Source: Streptomyces chartreusis NRRL 3882 (lineage in GTDB: Bacteria > Actinomycetota > Actinomycetes > Streptomycetales > Streptomycetaceae). From it: 64,000 nucleotides of DNA. The notes under the pieces are model-generated. The model was not told the DNA's origin. It searched no databases and worked only from the letters and a program-made list of their open reading frames with translations. The position numbers and the translations under genes were made by a program. The first letter of the stretch is position 1. Every line of letters begins with the position of its first letter. The stretch covers positions 2,852,001-2,916,000 of the forward strand of contig NZ_LT963352.1 in assembly GCF_900236475.1 (NCBI RefSeq). Direction: 5' to 3'. Of this stretch, positions 1 through 8,072 are shown one piece after another.

Positions 1-1
1 G

Positions 2-385
2 CAGCTCGCGAAGGCGCAGGCGAAGGCCAAGGAGATCGTGTCGGAGGCCAACTCCGAGGCGGGCAAGGTCCGGATCGCCGCGGTGAAGAAGGCCGAGGGG
101 CTGCTCAAGGAGGCCGAGCAGAAGAAGGCCACGCTGGTTCGGGAGGCCGAGGAGCTCAAGGCCGAGGCGATCCGCGAGGCCAAGCGCACGGTCGAGGAGG
201 GCAAGCGCGAGCTGGAGGTCCTGGTCCGCCGCCGCGAGGACATCAATGCCGAGATCTCCCGTGTCCAGGACGTCCTGGAGGCGTTGGAATCCTTCGAGGC
301 CCCGTCCCCGGCCAAGGACAACGGAGTCAAGGCAGGCGCGACAGTCGGCGCACCCCGTTCGGGTGGCAAGTCCTCGGAAAGCTAG
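2..385 (+). CDS. scy: Scy polarity scaffold, C-terminal end (5' truncated by window)
   Basis: This is the last ~127 residues of a longer protein whose reading frame is open back to base 2. The visible part is almost entirely charged Ala/Glu/Lys heptad sequence, typical of a long coiled coil, followed by a flexible Gly/Ser/Ala tail and a TAG stop. Identity as Scy, the large coiled-coil organiser of tip growth in Streptomyces, rests on the next gene being filP, since scy-filP is a conserved pair. The sequence seen fits but is not diagnostic by itself. Scy recruits DivIVA and FilP to make the polarisome at the hyphal tip. A 183-bp gap separates it from filP, so filP probably has its own promoter. 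Confidence 0.75.
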   Translation, partial: QLAKAQAKAKEIVSEANSEAGKVRIAAVKKAEGLLKEAEQKKATLVREAEELKAEAIREAKRTVEEGKRELEVLVRRREDINAEISRVQDVLEALESFEAPSPAKDNGVKAGATVGAPRSGGKSSES

Positions 386-568
386 CGAACCGGGGCCAAT
401 CCGGTGTCTGCTGGGGTCTTTGACCAAGTCTTTGGCAAGCAGTCCGACGGACGGCCACTCAAAAGGGGTCTCATTTTGCAGATCAAACGCGCATCCGCTC
501 GATGACACACCGTTTCGGCCCCTAGGATTCCATCTATCACCTCACCGGTCTCATTCGACAGGAACCCC

Positions 569-1504
569 ATGAGCGACACTTCCCCCTACGGCTTCGAGCT
601 TGTGCGGCGTGGATACGACCGCGCTCAGGTGGACGAACGTATCTCCAAGCTCGTCTCCGACCGTGACAGCGCTCTCGCCCGCATCACCGCTCTGGAAAAG
701 CGCATCGAGGAGCTCCACCTCGAGACGCAGAACGCCCAGGCCCAGATCAGCGACGCCGAGCCGTCGTACGCGGGTCTCGGCGCGCGCGTGGAGAAGATCC
801 TCCGCCTCGCCGAGGAAGAGGCGAAGGACCTGCGCGAGGAGGCCCGGCGCGCTGCCGAGCAGCACCGCGAGCTCGCCGAGTCGGCCGCCCAGCAGGTGCG
901 CAACGACGCCGAGTCGTACTCCGCGGAGCGCAAGGCCAAGGCCGAGGACGAGGGCCTGCGGATCGTCGAGAAGGCCAAGAGTGACGCCGCCCAGCTGCGT
1001 GCCGAGGCGCAGAAGGACGCGCAGTCCAAGCGCGAGGAGGCGGACGCCCTCTTCGAGGAGACCCGCGCCAAGGCCGCGCAGGCCGCCGCCGACTTCGAGA
1101 CGAACCTCGCCAAGCGCCGCGAGCAGTCCGAGCGCGACCTGGCGTCCCGTCAGGCCAAGGCCGAGAAGCGCCTCGCCGAGATCGAGCACCGCGCCGAGCA
1201 GCTCCGCCTGGAGGCGGAGAAGCTGCGCACGGACGCCGAGCGCCGCGCCCGCCAGACGGTGGAGACGGCCCAGCGCCAGGCCGAGGACATCGTGGCCGAC
1301 GCCAACGCCAAGGCCGACCGCATCCGTTCGGAATCCGAGCGCGAGCTCGCGGCCCTGACCAACCGCCGCGACAGCATCAACGCCCAGCTGACGAACGTCC
1401 GCGAGATGCTCGCCACGCTCACGGGTGCCGCGGTGGCCGCCGCCGGTACGCCCGCCGAGGACGAGCCGATCTCCCGCGGGGTCCCGGCCCAGCAGTCCCG
1501 GTAA
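569..1504 (+). CDS. filP: FilP intermediate-filament-like coiled-coil protein
   Basis: The product is 311 aa, the expected size for FilP. The first ~25 residues hold a DivIVA-like motif (YGFELVRRGYDRAQVDERI), followed by short heptads and then a continuous Ala/Glu/Arg-rich coiled coil from about residue 60 to 275 and a disordered Ala/Pro tail. FilP assembles a cytoskeletal network behind the growing hyphal tip and interacts with DivIVA and Scy. The ATG at 569 is preceded by AGGAA. It follows the Scy C-terminus on the same strand, which is the conserved arrangement. A strong hairpin terminator closes the gene. Confidence 0.9.
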   Translation: MSDTSPYGFELVRRGYDRAQVDERISKLVSDRDSALARITALEKRIEELHLETQNAQAQISDAEPSYAGLGARVEKILRLAEEEAKDLREEARRAAEQHRELAESAAQQVRNDAESYSAERKAKAEDEGLRIVEKAKSDAAQLRAEAQKDAQSKREEADALFEETRAKAAQAAADFETNLAKRREQSERDLASRQAKAEKRLAEIEHRAEQLRLEAEKLRTDAERRARQTVETAQRQAEDIVADANAKADRIRSESERELAALTNRRDSINAQLTNVREMLATLTGAAVAAAGTPAEDEPISRGVPAQQSR

Positions 1505-1534
1505 CGACCGGGCGTACGGAGACTGAATCTCCGC

Positions 1535-1568
1535 AAAGCCCTCTGCCGCTCCGGTGGCAGAGGGCTTT
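1535..1568 (+). terminator. filP terminator hairpin
   Basis: Perfect 13-bp stem (AAAGCCCTCTGCC at 1535-1547 with its complement at 1556-1568) around an 8-nt loop, ending in TTT. It starts 30 bases after the filP stop and ends 21 bases before the next start codon. Confidence 0.9.
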
Positions 1569-1577
1569 GTCACGTTC

Positions 1578-1583
1578 TAGCGT
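1578..1583 (+). promoter_or_regulatory. -10 element (TAGCGT) of a probable leaderless ABC mRNA
   Basis: TAGCGT fits the Streptomyces TANNNT -10 consensus and ends exactly 6 nt before the ATG at 1590. No Shine-Dalgarno sequence precedes that ATG. This geometry would start transcription at the A of the start codon. Confidence 0.6.
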
Positions 1584-1589
1584 GGCGGC

Positions 1590-2549
1590 ATGATTGAGCT
1601 CGAGGGGCTGACCAAGCGTTACGGCGAGAAGGTGGCGGTCAACAACCTGTCCTTCACCGTCAGACCGGGCATCGTCACCGGCTTCCTCGGGCCCAACGGC
1701 GCGGGCAAGTCCACGACCATGCGGATGATCCTGGGTCTCGACCACCCGACCGCCGGCGACGTCCGTATCGACGGCAAGCACTACCAGCAGCTCAAGGACC
1801 CGCTGACGTACATCGGCGCCCTGCTGGAGGCCAAGGCCTGGCACGGCGGGCGCACCGCCTACAACCACCTGCTGTGCCTCGCGCAGAGCAACGGCATCCC
1901 GCGCAGCCGGGTGCGGGAGGTACTGGAGACGGTCGGGCTGACGGCGGTCGCGAAGAAGAAGACCAAGGGCTTCTCGATGGGCATGGGGCAGCGGCTCGGT
2001 ATCGCGGCCGCGCTGCTCGGCGATCCGCGGATCCTGATGTTCGACGAGCCGGTCAACGGCCTCGACCCCGAGGGCATCCACTGGATCCGCACCCTGATGA
2101 AGTCCCTGGCGGCGCAGGGCCGGACCGTGTTCGTCTCCTCCCATCTGATGAGCGAGATGGCGCTGACCGCCGACCACCTCGTCGTCATCGGGCAGGGGCG
2201 GCTGCTCGCGGACACCTCCATGGCCGACTTCATCGCGCGCAACTCACGGTCGTACGTCCGGGTCCGCAGCCCGCAGCGGGAGCGGCTGCTCGACGTGCTG
2301 CACCAGGCCGGGCTCGTGGCCGTCGAGAGCGGTGACGGGGTGCTGGAGGTGGACGGCGGCAAGGCCGAGCACGTCGGCGAGCTGGCGGCGCAGCACGGGA
2401 TCACACTGCACGAGCTGAGCCCGCAACAGGCGTCGCTGGAGGAGGCTTTCATGCGGCTGACCGCGGAGTCGGTGGAGTATCACGCACACAGCGAGACGAG
2501 CCCCGAGCCACCAGGACAGCGGTGGGGCGACGGCTGGAAGAGGGGCTGA
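1590..2549 (+). CDS. ABC transporter ATP-binding protein (first pair)
   Basis: Cytoplasmic ATPase subunit of an ABC-2 type transporter, 319 aa. Walker A is GPNGAGKST at residues 34-42, the signature is a degenerate FSMGMGQRL, and Walker B is ILMFDEPVNGLDPEG around residue 155. The C-terminal ~100 residues are the variable accessory domain seen in CcmA/DrrA-like exporters. The stop codon lies 2 nt before the ATG of the permease at 2552, so the two are co-transcribed. The substrate is not recognisable. The gene is very similar to the ATPase at 3452, and the two pairs look like a tandem duplication. Confidence 0.9.
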   Translation: MIELEGLTKRYGEKVAVNNLSFTVRPGIVTGFLGPNGAGKSTTMRMILGLDHPTAGDVRIDGKHYQQLKDPLTYIGALLEAKAWHGGRTAYNHLLCLAQSNGIPRSRVREVLETVGLTAVAKKKTKGFSMGMGQRLGIAAALLGDPRILMFDEPVNGLDPEGIHWIRTLMKSLAAQGRTVFVSSHLMSEMALTADHLVVIGQGRLLADTSMADFIARNSRSYVRVRSPQRERLLDVLHQAGLVAVESGDGVLEVDGGKAEHVGELAAQHGITLHELSPQQASLEEAFMRLTAESVEYHAHSETSPEPPGQRWGDGWKRG

Positions 2550-2551
2550 AC

Positions 2552-3322
2552 ATGGCGACGACCCAGGTCGTACGGTCGGAGTGGACGAAGATCCGGTCGG
2601 TGGCGTCCACGGTGTGGACCCTCTCGCTGGTGGTGGTCGTGACGGTCGCCCTCGGCATGCTGATCTCGGCCCTGTCCAAGAACGAGTTCGATTCCATGGG
2701 CGCGCGGGAGCGGGCGGACTTCGACCCGACGTTCATCAGTTTCGCGGGGATGAGCCTCGGGCAGCTCGCGATGATCGTGTTCGGTGTGCTGGTGGTGTCG
2801 AACGAGTACAGCACCGGCATGATCCGCACGTCGCTGGCCGCCGTGCCGAAGCGCGGCTCCTTCCTGTTCAGCAAGATCGCGGTGGCCGGCGGTCTCGCTC
2901 TCCTGGTCGGTCTGGTCACCAGCTTCGCCGCCTTCTTCCTGGGGCAGGCGATGCTCGGCGAGCACCGGGCGGAGATCGGCGACCCGGGGGTGCTGCGTGC
3001 CGTGATCGGCGGCGGCCTCTACATGGCCCTCATCGCGATGTTCTCCATGGGCGTCGCCGCGATGCTGCGCTCGCCGATGCTCTCCCTGGGCATCCTGATG
3101 CCGTTCTTCTTCCTCATCTCCAACATCCTGGGCAATGTCGACGCGACCAAGAAGGTCGGCCGGTTCCTTCCCGACCAGGCCGGCAGCAAGATCATGCAGG
3201 TGGTCACGCCCCTCGACGACGACACCCCGTACGGCCCATGGGGCGGCCTCGGAATCATGGGCTTGTGGGTGCTCGCGGCGCTGGTCGGCGGGTACGTGCT
3301 GCTGAAGAAGCGCGACGCCTAG
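2552..3322 (+). CDS. ABC-2 type transporter permease (first pair)
   Basis: Integral membrane subunit of 256 aa with about six hydrophobic segments after an N-terminal amphipathic stretch (VVRSEWTKIRSVASTVWTL) typical of ABC-2 permeases next to CcmA-like ATPases. I chose ATG 2552 because GGAAGAGGGG lies just upstream; the frame is also open to an earlier ATG at 2522 inside the ATPase gene. It ends in a basic KKRDA tail. Works with the ATPase at 1590; export direction is inferred from family, substrate unknown. Confidence 0.88.
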   Translation: MATTQVVRSEWTKIRSVASTVWTLSLVVVVTVALGMLISALSKNEFDSMGARERADFDPTFISFAGMSLGQLAMIVFGVLVVSNEYSTGMIRTSLAAVPKRGSFLFSKIAVAGGLALLVGLVTSFAAFFLGQAMLGEHRAEIGDPGVLRAVIGGGLYMALIAMFSMGVAAMLRSPMLSLGILMPFFFLISNILGNVDATKKVGRFLPDQAGSKIMQVVTPLDDDTPYGPWGGLGIMGLWVLAALVGGYVLLKKRDA

Positions 3323-3451
3323 ACGCTGCCGGGGCGCGTCGCGCTCCACCCTTTACTTTGATTTGGGCGGAACCGTCAGCGCCTCGATATCCTCCTAACC
3401 CTTACGGGGGCGTGTGCCCCGCTGTCCTGAACCTTGCGATGGGTGCGGAGC

Positions 3452-4837
3452 ATGATCGAAGCAGTCGGCCTGACGAAGCGCTACGGCGACAAGACCGCTG
3501 TGTACAACCTTTCCTTCCAGGTGCGGCCGGGGGCCGTCACGGGCTTCCTCGGACCGAACGGCTCGGGCAAGTCGACGACGATGCGCATGATCCTCGGTCT
3601 GGACAACCCGACGGCCGGGCACGTGACGATCGGCGGCTACCCGTACCGCAAGCTGCCCAACGCCCCCCGCCAGGTCGGTGCCCTGCTGGACGCCAAGGCC
3701 GTGCACGGCGGCCGGGCCGCCCGCAACCACCTGCTGTGCCTGGCCCAGCTCTCGGGCATCCCGGCCAAGCGGGTGGACGAGGTGCTCGGGGTCGTCGGCC
3801 TCCAGGACGTGGCGAAGAAGCGGTCCAAGGGCTTCTCCCTCGGCATGGGACAGCGGCTGGGCATCGCCGCCGCGCTGCTCGGCGACCCGCAGGTGCTGCT
3901 GTTCGACGAGCCGGTCAACGGCCTCGACCCCGAGGGCATCCTCTGGGTGCGCAACCTGATGAAGGCGCTCGCGGCGGAGGGCCGTACGGTCTTCGTCTCC
4001 TCCCACCTGATGAGCGAGATGGCGCTGACCGCCGACCATCTCATCGTCATCGGGCGCGGGCAGCTGCTCGCCGACATGAGCGTCACGGACTTCATCTCCG
4101 CGAACTCCGCCGACTTCGCGCGGGTCCGGACGCCCGACACCGAGCCGCAGCAGCGCGAGAAGCTGTCCGCCGCGCTCACCGAGTCGGGCGGGCACGTGCT
4201 GCCCGAGCAGGACGGCGCGCTGCGCGTGACCGGGCTGCCGCTCCCCCGCATCAGCGACATCGCGCACGACCACGACGTACGGCTGTGGGAGCTGTCGCCG
4301 CACCAGGCCTCGCTGGAGGAGGCGTACATGCGGATGACGCAGGGCGCGGTCGACTACCGCTCGACCATCGACCAGAAGGAAGGCCTGCAGCAGCCGCTGC
4401 CGCCCGGGGCACAGCCCCCGATGCCGGTGCCCGGCCAGGGCCAGCCCGGCTGGTACGCCCCGCCGCCGCCCCAGCAGGGCGGACACCCGTTCGCGATGCC
4501 GCCGCAGGGCGCGCCGGGCCAGGCGCCGAGCGGCCCGTACGGGGCGCCTGGAGGCACTCCGGCTCCCCCTGCCGCCTCCGCCGCGGCACCCCCCAACCCG
4601 TACGCCCAACCGCCGGGTCACTCACCACAGCCGTCCGCGCAGCAGCCGGCACCCCAGGCACCGCAGCCGCCCGCACAGCCTGCCGCCCAGGCACCCCAAG
4701 CTCCGGCCGTGCCCGCCGGCGAGGCGCCCCAGGCGCCGGCCATGCCCGCCGCGCCGGCTCCGCAGGCGAGCGCCGCTCCCGCGCCGCCGGCCTCCGCCCC
4801 GACCTCCGATCTGACCAAGCCCGAGGACCCCCGATGA
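3452..4837 (+). CDS. ABC transporter ATP-binding protein with Pro/Ala/Gln-rich tail (second pair)
   Basis: ATPase subunit, 461 aa from ATG 3452 (an ATG 18 nt earlier is possible). Walker A GPNGSGKST, signature FSLGMGQRL and Walker B VLLFDEPVNGLDPEG align closely with the first ATPase. After about residue 310 it carries a ~150-residue low-complexity tail rich in Pro, Ala, Gln and Gly, predicted to be disordered and absent from the first paralogue. Its TGA overlaps the ATG of the permease at 4834 (ATGA), so the two are translationally coupled. The substrate cannot be read from the sequence. Confidence 0.9.
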   Translation: MIEAVGLTKRYGDKTAVYNLSFQVRPGAVTGFLGPNGSGKSTTMRMILGLDNPTAGHVTIGGYPYRKLPNAPRQVGALLDAKAVHGGRAARNHLLCLAQLSGIPAKRVDEVLGVVGLQDVAKKRSKGFSLGMGQRLGIAAALLGDPQVLLFDEPVNGLDPEGILWVRNLMKALAAEGRTVFVSSHLMSEMALTADHLIVIGRGQLLADMSVTDFISANSADFARVRTPDTEPQQREKLSAALTESGGHVLPEQDGALRVTGLPLPRISDIAHDHDVRLWELSPHQASLEEAYMRMTQGAVDYRSTIDQKEGLQQPLPPGAQPPMPVPGQGQPGWYAPPPPQQGGHPFAMPPQGAPGQAPSGPYGAPGGTPAPPAASAAAPPNPYAQPPGHSPQPSAQQPAPQAPQPPAQPAAQAPQAPAVPAGEAPQAPAMPAAPAPQASAAPAPPASAPTSDLTKPEDPR

Positions 4838-5703
4838 GCAGCCCCCAGCCTCCGATGCCGCCGGCCGCGCCCACCCGGGAGGCGGCGCCCGGTTCTGCGT
4901 ACCCCGGTTACACGTCGCCGATCCCGGTCGTGCGGACGCACCTCGGGCACGCCATCGCCTCCGAGTGGACGAAGATCAGGTCGGTGCGCTCCACCATGTG
5001 GACGCTCGGCGTGTTCGTCCTGCTCGTCATCGGCATCGGCACGCTGACCGGCGTGGTGGTGGCCAACTCCGACCCGGCCCTGTCCGGCGAGAGCCCGCTC
5101 GGCCTGGGCTTCTTCGGGCTGCTGCTCGGCAGCATGTGCATCATCACCCTGGGCGTGCTCACCACGGCCTCGGAGTACGGCACGGGCATGGTCCGCACCA
5201 CGATGGTCGCGTGCCCGAGCCGGGGCCGGGTGCTCGCGGCGAAGGGCATCGTGTTCTTCCTGGTCGCGTTCGTGGTGACGCTGGTGTCCGCCTCCCTCGT
5301 CGCCTTCCTGCACGTGGCCATGCTGCAGGGCCAGGGCGCCAAGGACCCGTCCGGCGGGGAGTGGCTGAGGGGCACGGTCGGCATCTCGGCGTACGTCGCG
5401 CTGCTGGGCCTGCTCTCGCTCGCCGTCGGCTCGATCATCCGGCACTCGGCGGGCGCCATCACGATCATGATCGGCGCCGTGCTCGCCCCGCTGGTGATCG
5501 CGCTGTTCATGTTCTCGCAGTCCCTGGAGGACGTGCGCCAGGCCCTGTTCGAGTACTCCATCCCGAACCAGCTCAGCGTCTTCTACTCCAACTCCCTGAG
5601 CCAGTCCGGCCCGTCCGGCTGGGACCCGCTGTGGATCATCCTCGGCGCGACGGCCGTCGCGTTCGCCGCCGCCTTCGCCCTGCTGGAGAAGCGGGACGTG
5701 TAG
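4834..5703 (+). CDS. ABC-2 type transporter permease (second pair)
   Basis: Membrane permease of 289 aa. A Pro-rich ~35-residue cytoplasmic leader is followed by the same SEWTKIRSVRSTMWTL motif as the first permease and about six membrane segments; it ends LLEKRDV. The ATG at 4834 overlaps the ATPase stop by 4 nt. Leader and ATPase tail are both Pro-rich, so the two subunits of this pair share a disordered extension that the first pair lacks. Paralogous to the permease at 2552. Confidence 0.88.
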   Translation: MSSPQPPMPPAAPTREAAPGSAYPGYTSPIPVVRTHLGHAIASEWTKIRSVRSTMWTLGVFVLLVIGIGTLTGVVVANSDPALSGESPLGLGFFGLLLGSMCIITLGVLTTASEYGTGMVRTTMVACPSRGRVLAAKGIVFFLVAFVVTLVSASLVAFLHVAMLQGQGAKDPSGGEWLRGTVGISAYVALLGLLSLAVGSIIRHSAGAITIMIGAVLAPLVIALFMFSQSLEDVRQALFEYSIPNQLSVFYSNSLSQSGPSGWDPLWIILGATAVAFAAAFALLEKRDV

Positions 5704-5715
5704 CCGCAGGCCGGC

Positions 5716-6048
5716 CTAGAACCGCGGCGCGTTACGGGACCGCCGCACCCCCGGGGTGCGGCGGTCCCGCGCGTTCCAGCAGGCCTTGTGCCAGTGCCGG
5801 CGGTCGTCGACGCCCGTGTGCTCGGACCAGGCCACCACGTGCGGCACCCCGTCCGGGATCATCTGGTCGCAGCCAGGGCAGCGGTACGACTTGCCCTGTG
5901 CGCTCGCGCCGGCCACGTGCCGCACGCTCCAGTTCTCACCCTGCCAGTTCTCCGAGGACTGCCAGCCGCCGTAGCGGCCGGGGCGGTCGTCCTCGGCGCT
6001 CCGGCCGGACGAAGCGGCGCCCTTGGGTCGGTTGCGACGCGGGGACAC
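5716..6048 (-). CDS. Small protein with CxxC/His zinc-ligand pattern
   Basis: Predicted 110-aa soluble protein. GTG 6048 is chosen over the longer frame because GAGAGG sits just upstream of it. The N-terminal half is basic and polar. The C-terminal half has CPGCDQ, then HVVAWSEH, and HWHKACW, a spacing of Cys and His that could bind one zinc ion. Orthologues occur beside these ABC genes in other streptomycetes and are often labelled ATP/GTP-binding protein, but I see no P-loop here. It is convergent with the upstream permease (stop codons 12 nt apart). Function unknown. Confidence 0.7.
   Translation of the reverse strand: MSPRRNRPKGAASSGRSAEDDRPGRYGGWQSSENWQGENWSVRHVAGASAQGKSYRCPGCDQMIPDGVPHVVAWSEHTGVDDRRHWHKACWNARDRRTPGVRRSRNAPRF
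5736..5768. terminator. Hairpin inside the 3' end of the minus-strand gene
   Basis: 16-nt arms (5736-5751 and 5753-5768) are perfectly complementary around a one-base centre, so the real loop must open by a few pairs. It lies within the last ~18 codons of the gene at 5716-6048 and just past the stop of the convergent ABC operon, where it could end transcription from the left. Confidence 0.55.
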
Positions 6049-6311
6049 GGGACACCTCTCGGGGCTATACAGGACACGGGCCGTGTCCAGCCTACGCGGC
6101 GCGGACCGGGGTACGCGTACGGCACCAATCGCCACAAGTCCCTCGTCGGGCGAGGCGAACCCCCGGCCGGGGTCTCTCCCCGGGCTCCCGAGGGACGCCC
6201 CATTCTGCAGACAATCCGCAAATTACCCCGACCGGCCGTGTCCTCGTCACGTGTCAGACGGTTATGCCCTGTGGGGGAGCTCCGTGTCGGAGCCAAGGAA
6301 GCAGGAAAGCA

Positions 6312-7340
6312 ATGCGCGTTGGAAGTTTCGTGTTGGCGGCCCAGTTCCCCGGTCAGGGCGAGGGAGAGGCGCTGCACCGCGCGGTCCGCTCGGCCGAGGT
6401 CGCCGAGGAGGCCGGGCTCGACACGGTCTGGCTGGCCGAGCACCACTTCGTGCCGTACGGCACGTGCCCGTCGGCCGTCACCCTGGCCGCCTTACTGCTC
6501 GGCCGCACCCGCCGCATCCGGGTCGGCACGGCGGTCAGCGTGCTGCCCACCACCCACCCCGTGACCCTCGGCGAACAGGCCGCGCTGCTGCACCACACGA
6601 GCGACGGCCGTTTCACGCTCGGCGTCGGGCGCGGCGGCCCCTGGGTCGACCTGGAGGTGTTCGGCGCGGGCCTGGAGGCGTACGAGAAGGGGTTCCCCGA
6701 ATCCCTGGACGTCCTGGTGCGCTGGCTGCGCGACGCCTCGGTGGCGGCCGACGGGGAGCGCTTCCGCTTCCGTGAAGTCCCGGTCGTTCCCCGGCCGTCG
6801 GAGGCCCTGACCGAGGCCGCGGGACCCGAGCTCGTCGTCGCCTGCACGTCCCCGGCGAGCGTGCGGCTGGCGGCCGAGCGCGGTCTGCCGATGCTGCTCG
6901 GGATGCACGTGGGGGACGAGGAGAAGGCCGAGATGGTCGCCCTGTGGCGGCAGCACGCGCGGGCGTGCGGCCGGCCCGCCGAGGAGATCCTGGACGCGTC
7001 CCATGTGTCGGCGGGCGTCTGCCAGATCGCGGACCGGCGGGTCGACGCGGCGGAGACGCTGATGAAGGCGATGCCGGGCTGGCTGAAGCAGGGCCTGGAG
7101 GCGCATGTCACGGTGGACGGGCGCACGCGCCGGATGCGCGACCCGCTGGCGTACACCGAACTGCTGTGCGGACTGCACCCGGTGGGCACCCCGCGGCTGT
7201 GCGCCGACCGGCTGGCGGCGACCAGTGAGCGGACCGGCATCTCCCGCTTCGCCCTGCTGGTCGAGGGCTCCGGGGACCTGGCGGCGACGGAGGAGAACGT
7301 ACGGCGGCTGGGGTCGGAGGTGCTCCCCCAACTCGTCTGA
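6312..7340 (+). CDS. LLM-class flavin-dependent oxidoreductase
   Basis: 342-aa luciferase-like (TIM-barrel) monooxygenase. N-terminal features are the family pattern of a short first strand (MRVGSFVLAAQFPGQ), then LDTVWLAEHHF around residues 38-48 and the TRRIRVGTAVSVLPTTHP strand. Such enzymes use FMNH2 or F420H2 for oxidation of small molecules; the cofactor and substrate are not evident. ATG 6312 follows AGGAAAG at good spacing, and the in-frame extension upstream has no ribosome site. It is divergent from the zinc-ligand gene and convergent with the next gene. Confidence 0.85.
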   Translation: MRVGSFVLAAQFPGQGEGEALHRAVRSAEVAEEAGLDTVWLAEHHFVPYGTCPSAVTLAALLLGRTRRIRVGTAVSVLPTTHPVTLGEQAALLHHTSDGRFTLGVGRGGPWVDLEVFGAGLEAYEKGFPESLDVLVRWLRDASVAADGERFRFREVPVVPRPSEALTEAAGPELVVACTSPASVRLAAERGLPMLLGMHVGDEEKAEMVALWRQHARACGRPAEEILDASHVSAGVCQIADRRVDAAETLMKAMPGWLKQGLEAHVTVDGRTRRMRDPLAYTELLCGLHPVGTPRLCADRLAATSERTGISRFALLVEGSGDLAATEENVRRLGSEVLPQLV

Positions 7341-7360
7341 AGGCGCGGTGGGTTCCTGGG

Positions 7361-7410
7361 GCTTGCCGCTCCGGTACAGAACTGCACCTCCCGCGAACGG
7401 AGCGGCAAGC
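7361..7410. terminator. Bidirectional terminator between convergent genes
   Basis: Perfect 13-bp stem GCTTGCCGCTCCG (7361-7373) with its complement at 7398-7410, 24-nt loop. It sits in the 83-bp gap between the oxidoreductase and the convergent minus-strand gene. Confidence 0.8.
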
Positions 7411-7423
7411 ATGCTGCGCCGCG

Positions 7424-7816
7424 TCAGCAGTCCCGGAACTCGGGTGACTGGTTGAGCACCTGGCTGCGGACCGAAGTGAAGCGGCCCAGCGTCTCGTCGA
7501 CCGAGGAGTCAAGCGGGAACACGGCCACCCGGTGGCAGTTCTGGAAGGCCAGTCGCACACCGAAGTGCCGCTGCAGCGCGCCGCGTATCGCGTCACTCGC
7601 AAGCGCACGCAGCAACTGACCGCGTGCCTGCTCGTCCGGCGGAGGCGTCTGGTTGTCGGCGAACGCACCGCCGTCCACCTTCAGCTGGGCCACCAGGGAG
7701 CTGATCATCTCCCACGCATAGGGCAGGGAGGTCCGGACGCAGTCGACGAATTCCGCTTCGTCGACCTCGCCTCGCTCGGCCTGTTCGAGTAGGGCCGGTG
7801 AGACGTCGAGCGACAT
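7424..7816 (-). CDS. SCO5389-family protein of unknown function
   Basis: Acidic soluble protein of 130 aa, well conserved in Streptomyces at this locus (the SCO5389 type, recalled from memory). ATG 7816 is selected because GAGAGGAGA lies just before it; the longer frame starts upstream without a site. No catalytic motif or membrane segment is visible; the N-terminal half is predicted helical (VSPALLEQAERGEVDEAEF). It has no operon partner. Confidence 0.75.
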   Translation of the reverse strand: MSLDVSPALLEQAERGEVDEAEFVDCVRTSLPYAWEMISSLVAQLKVDGGAFADNQTPPPDEQARGQLLRALASDAIRGALQRHFGVRLAFQNCHRVAVFPLDSSVDETLGRFTSVRSQVLNQSPEFRDC

Positions 7817-8058
7817 GAGTTCTCCTCTCGCACCCCCGCCCGGCGGGCAGGGGTTGCCGGACAGATAAGGGAGTTCGCGATATCGGACACGCTGCGTACA
7901 CACATCGCGACCTCCCGCTCATACCGTAAGCAACCGACGGTGACGGCACCAGGAGAATGCGCAGATGAGGCACTCACAATGACCACACCCTGCACACAAT
8001 CAGCCAATACCGAACACGTGTTTTCCAGGGCGAATCGCGTCGGCAGGCGCCTGTCGAG

Positions 8059-8064
8059 TAGCGT
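8059..8064 (+). promoter_or_regulatory. -10 element (TAGCGT) of nucS
   Basis: TAGCGT ends 8 nt before the nucS ATG and no ribosome-binding site is present, suggesting a leaderless or nearly leaderless transcript. Confidence 0.55.
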
Positions 8065-8072
8065 TGCCGACC

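Noticed and set aside
551..1573. Long minus-strand ORF opposite filP
   Set aside because: Leu/Gly/Ala-rich shadow of a coiled-coil gene; no ribosome site and wrong third-position GC pattern.
2581..5703. Single 1040-aa plus-strand frame
   Set aside because: Only its last 289 codons (from 4834) are the real permease; the rest is Arg/Gly/Pro-rich shadow of the other ABC genes in a different frame.
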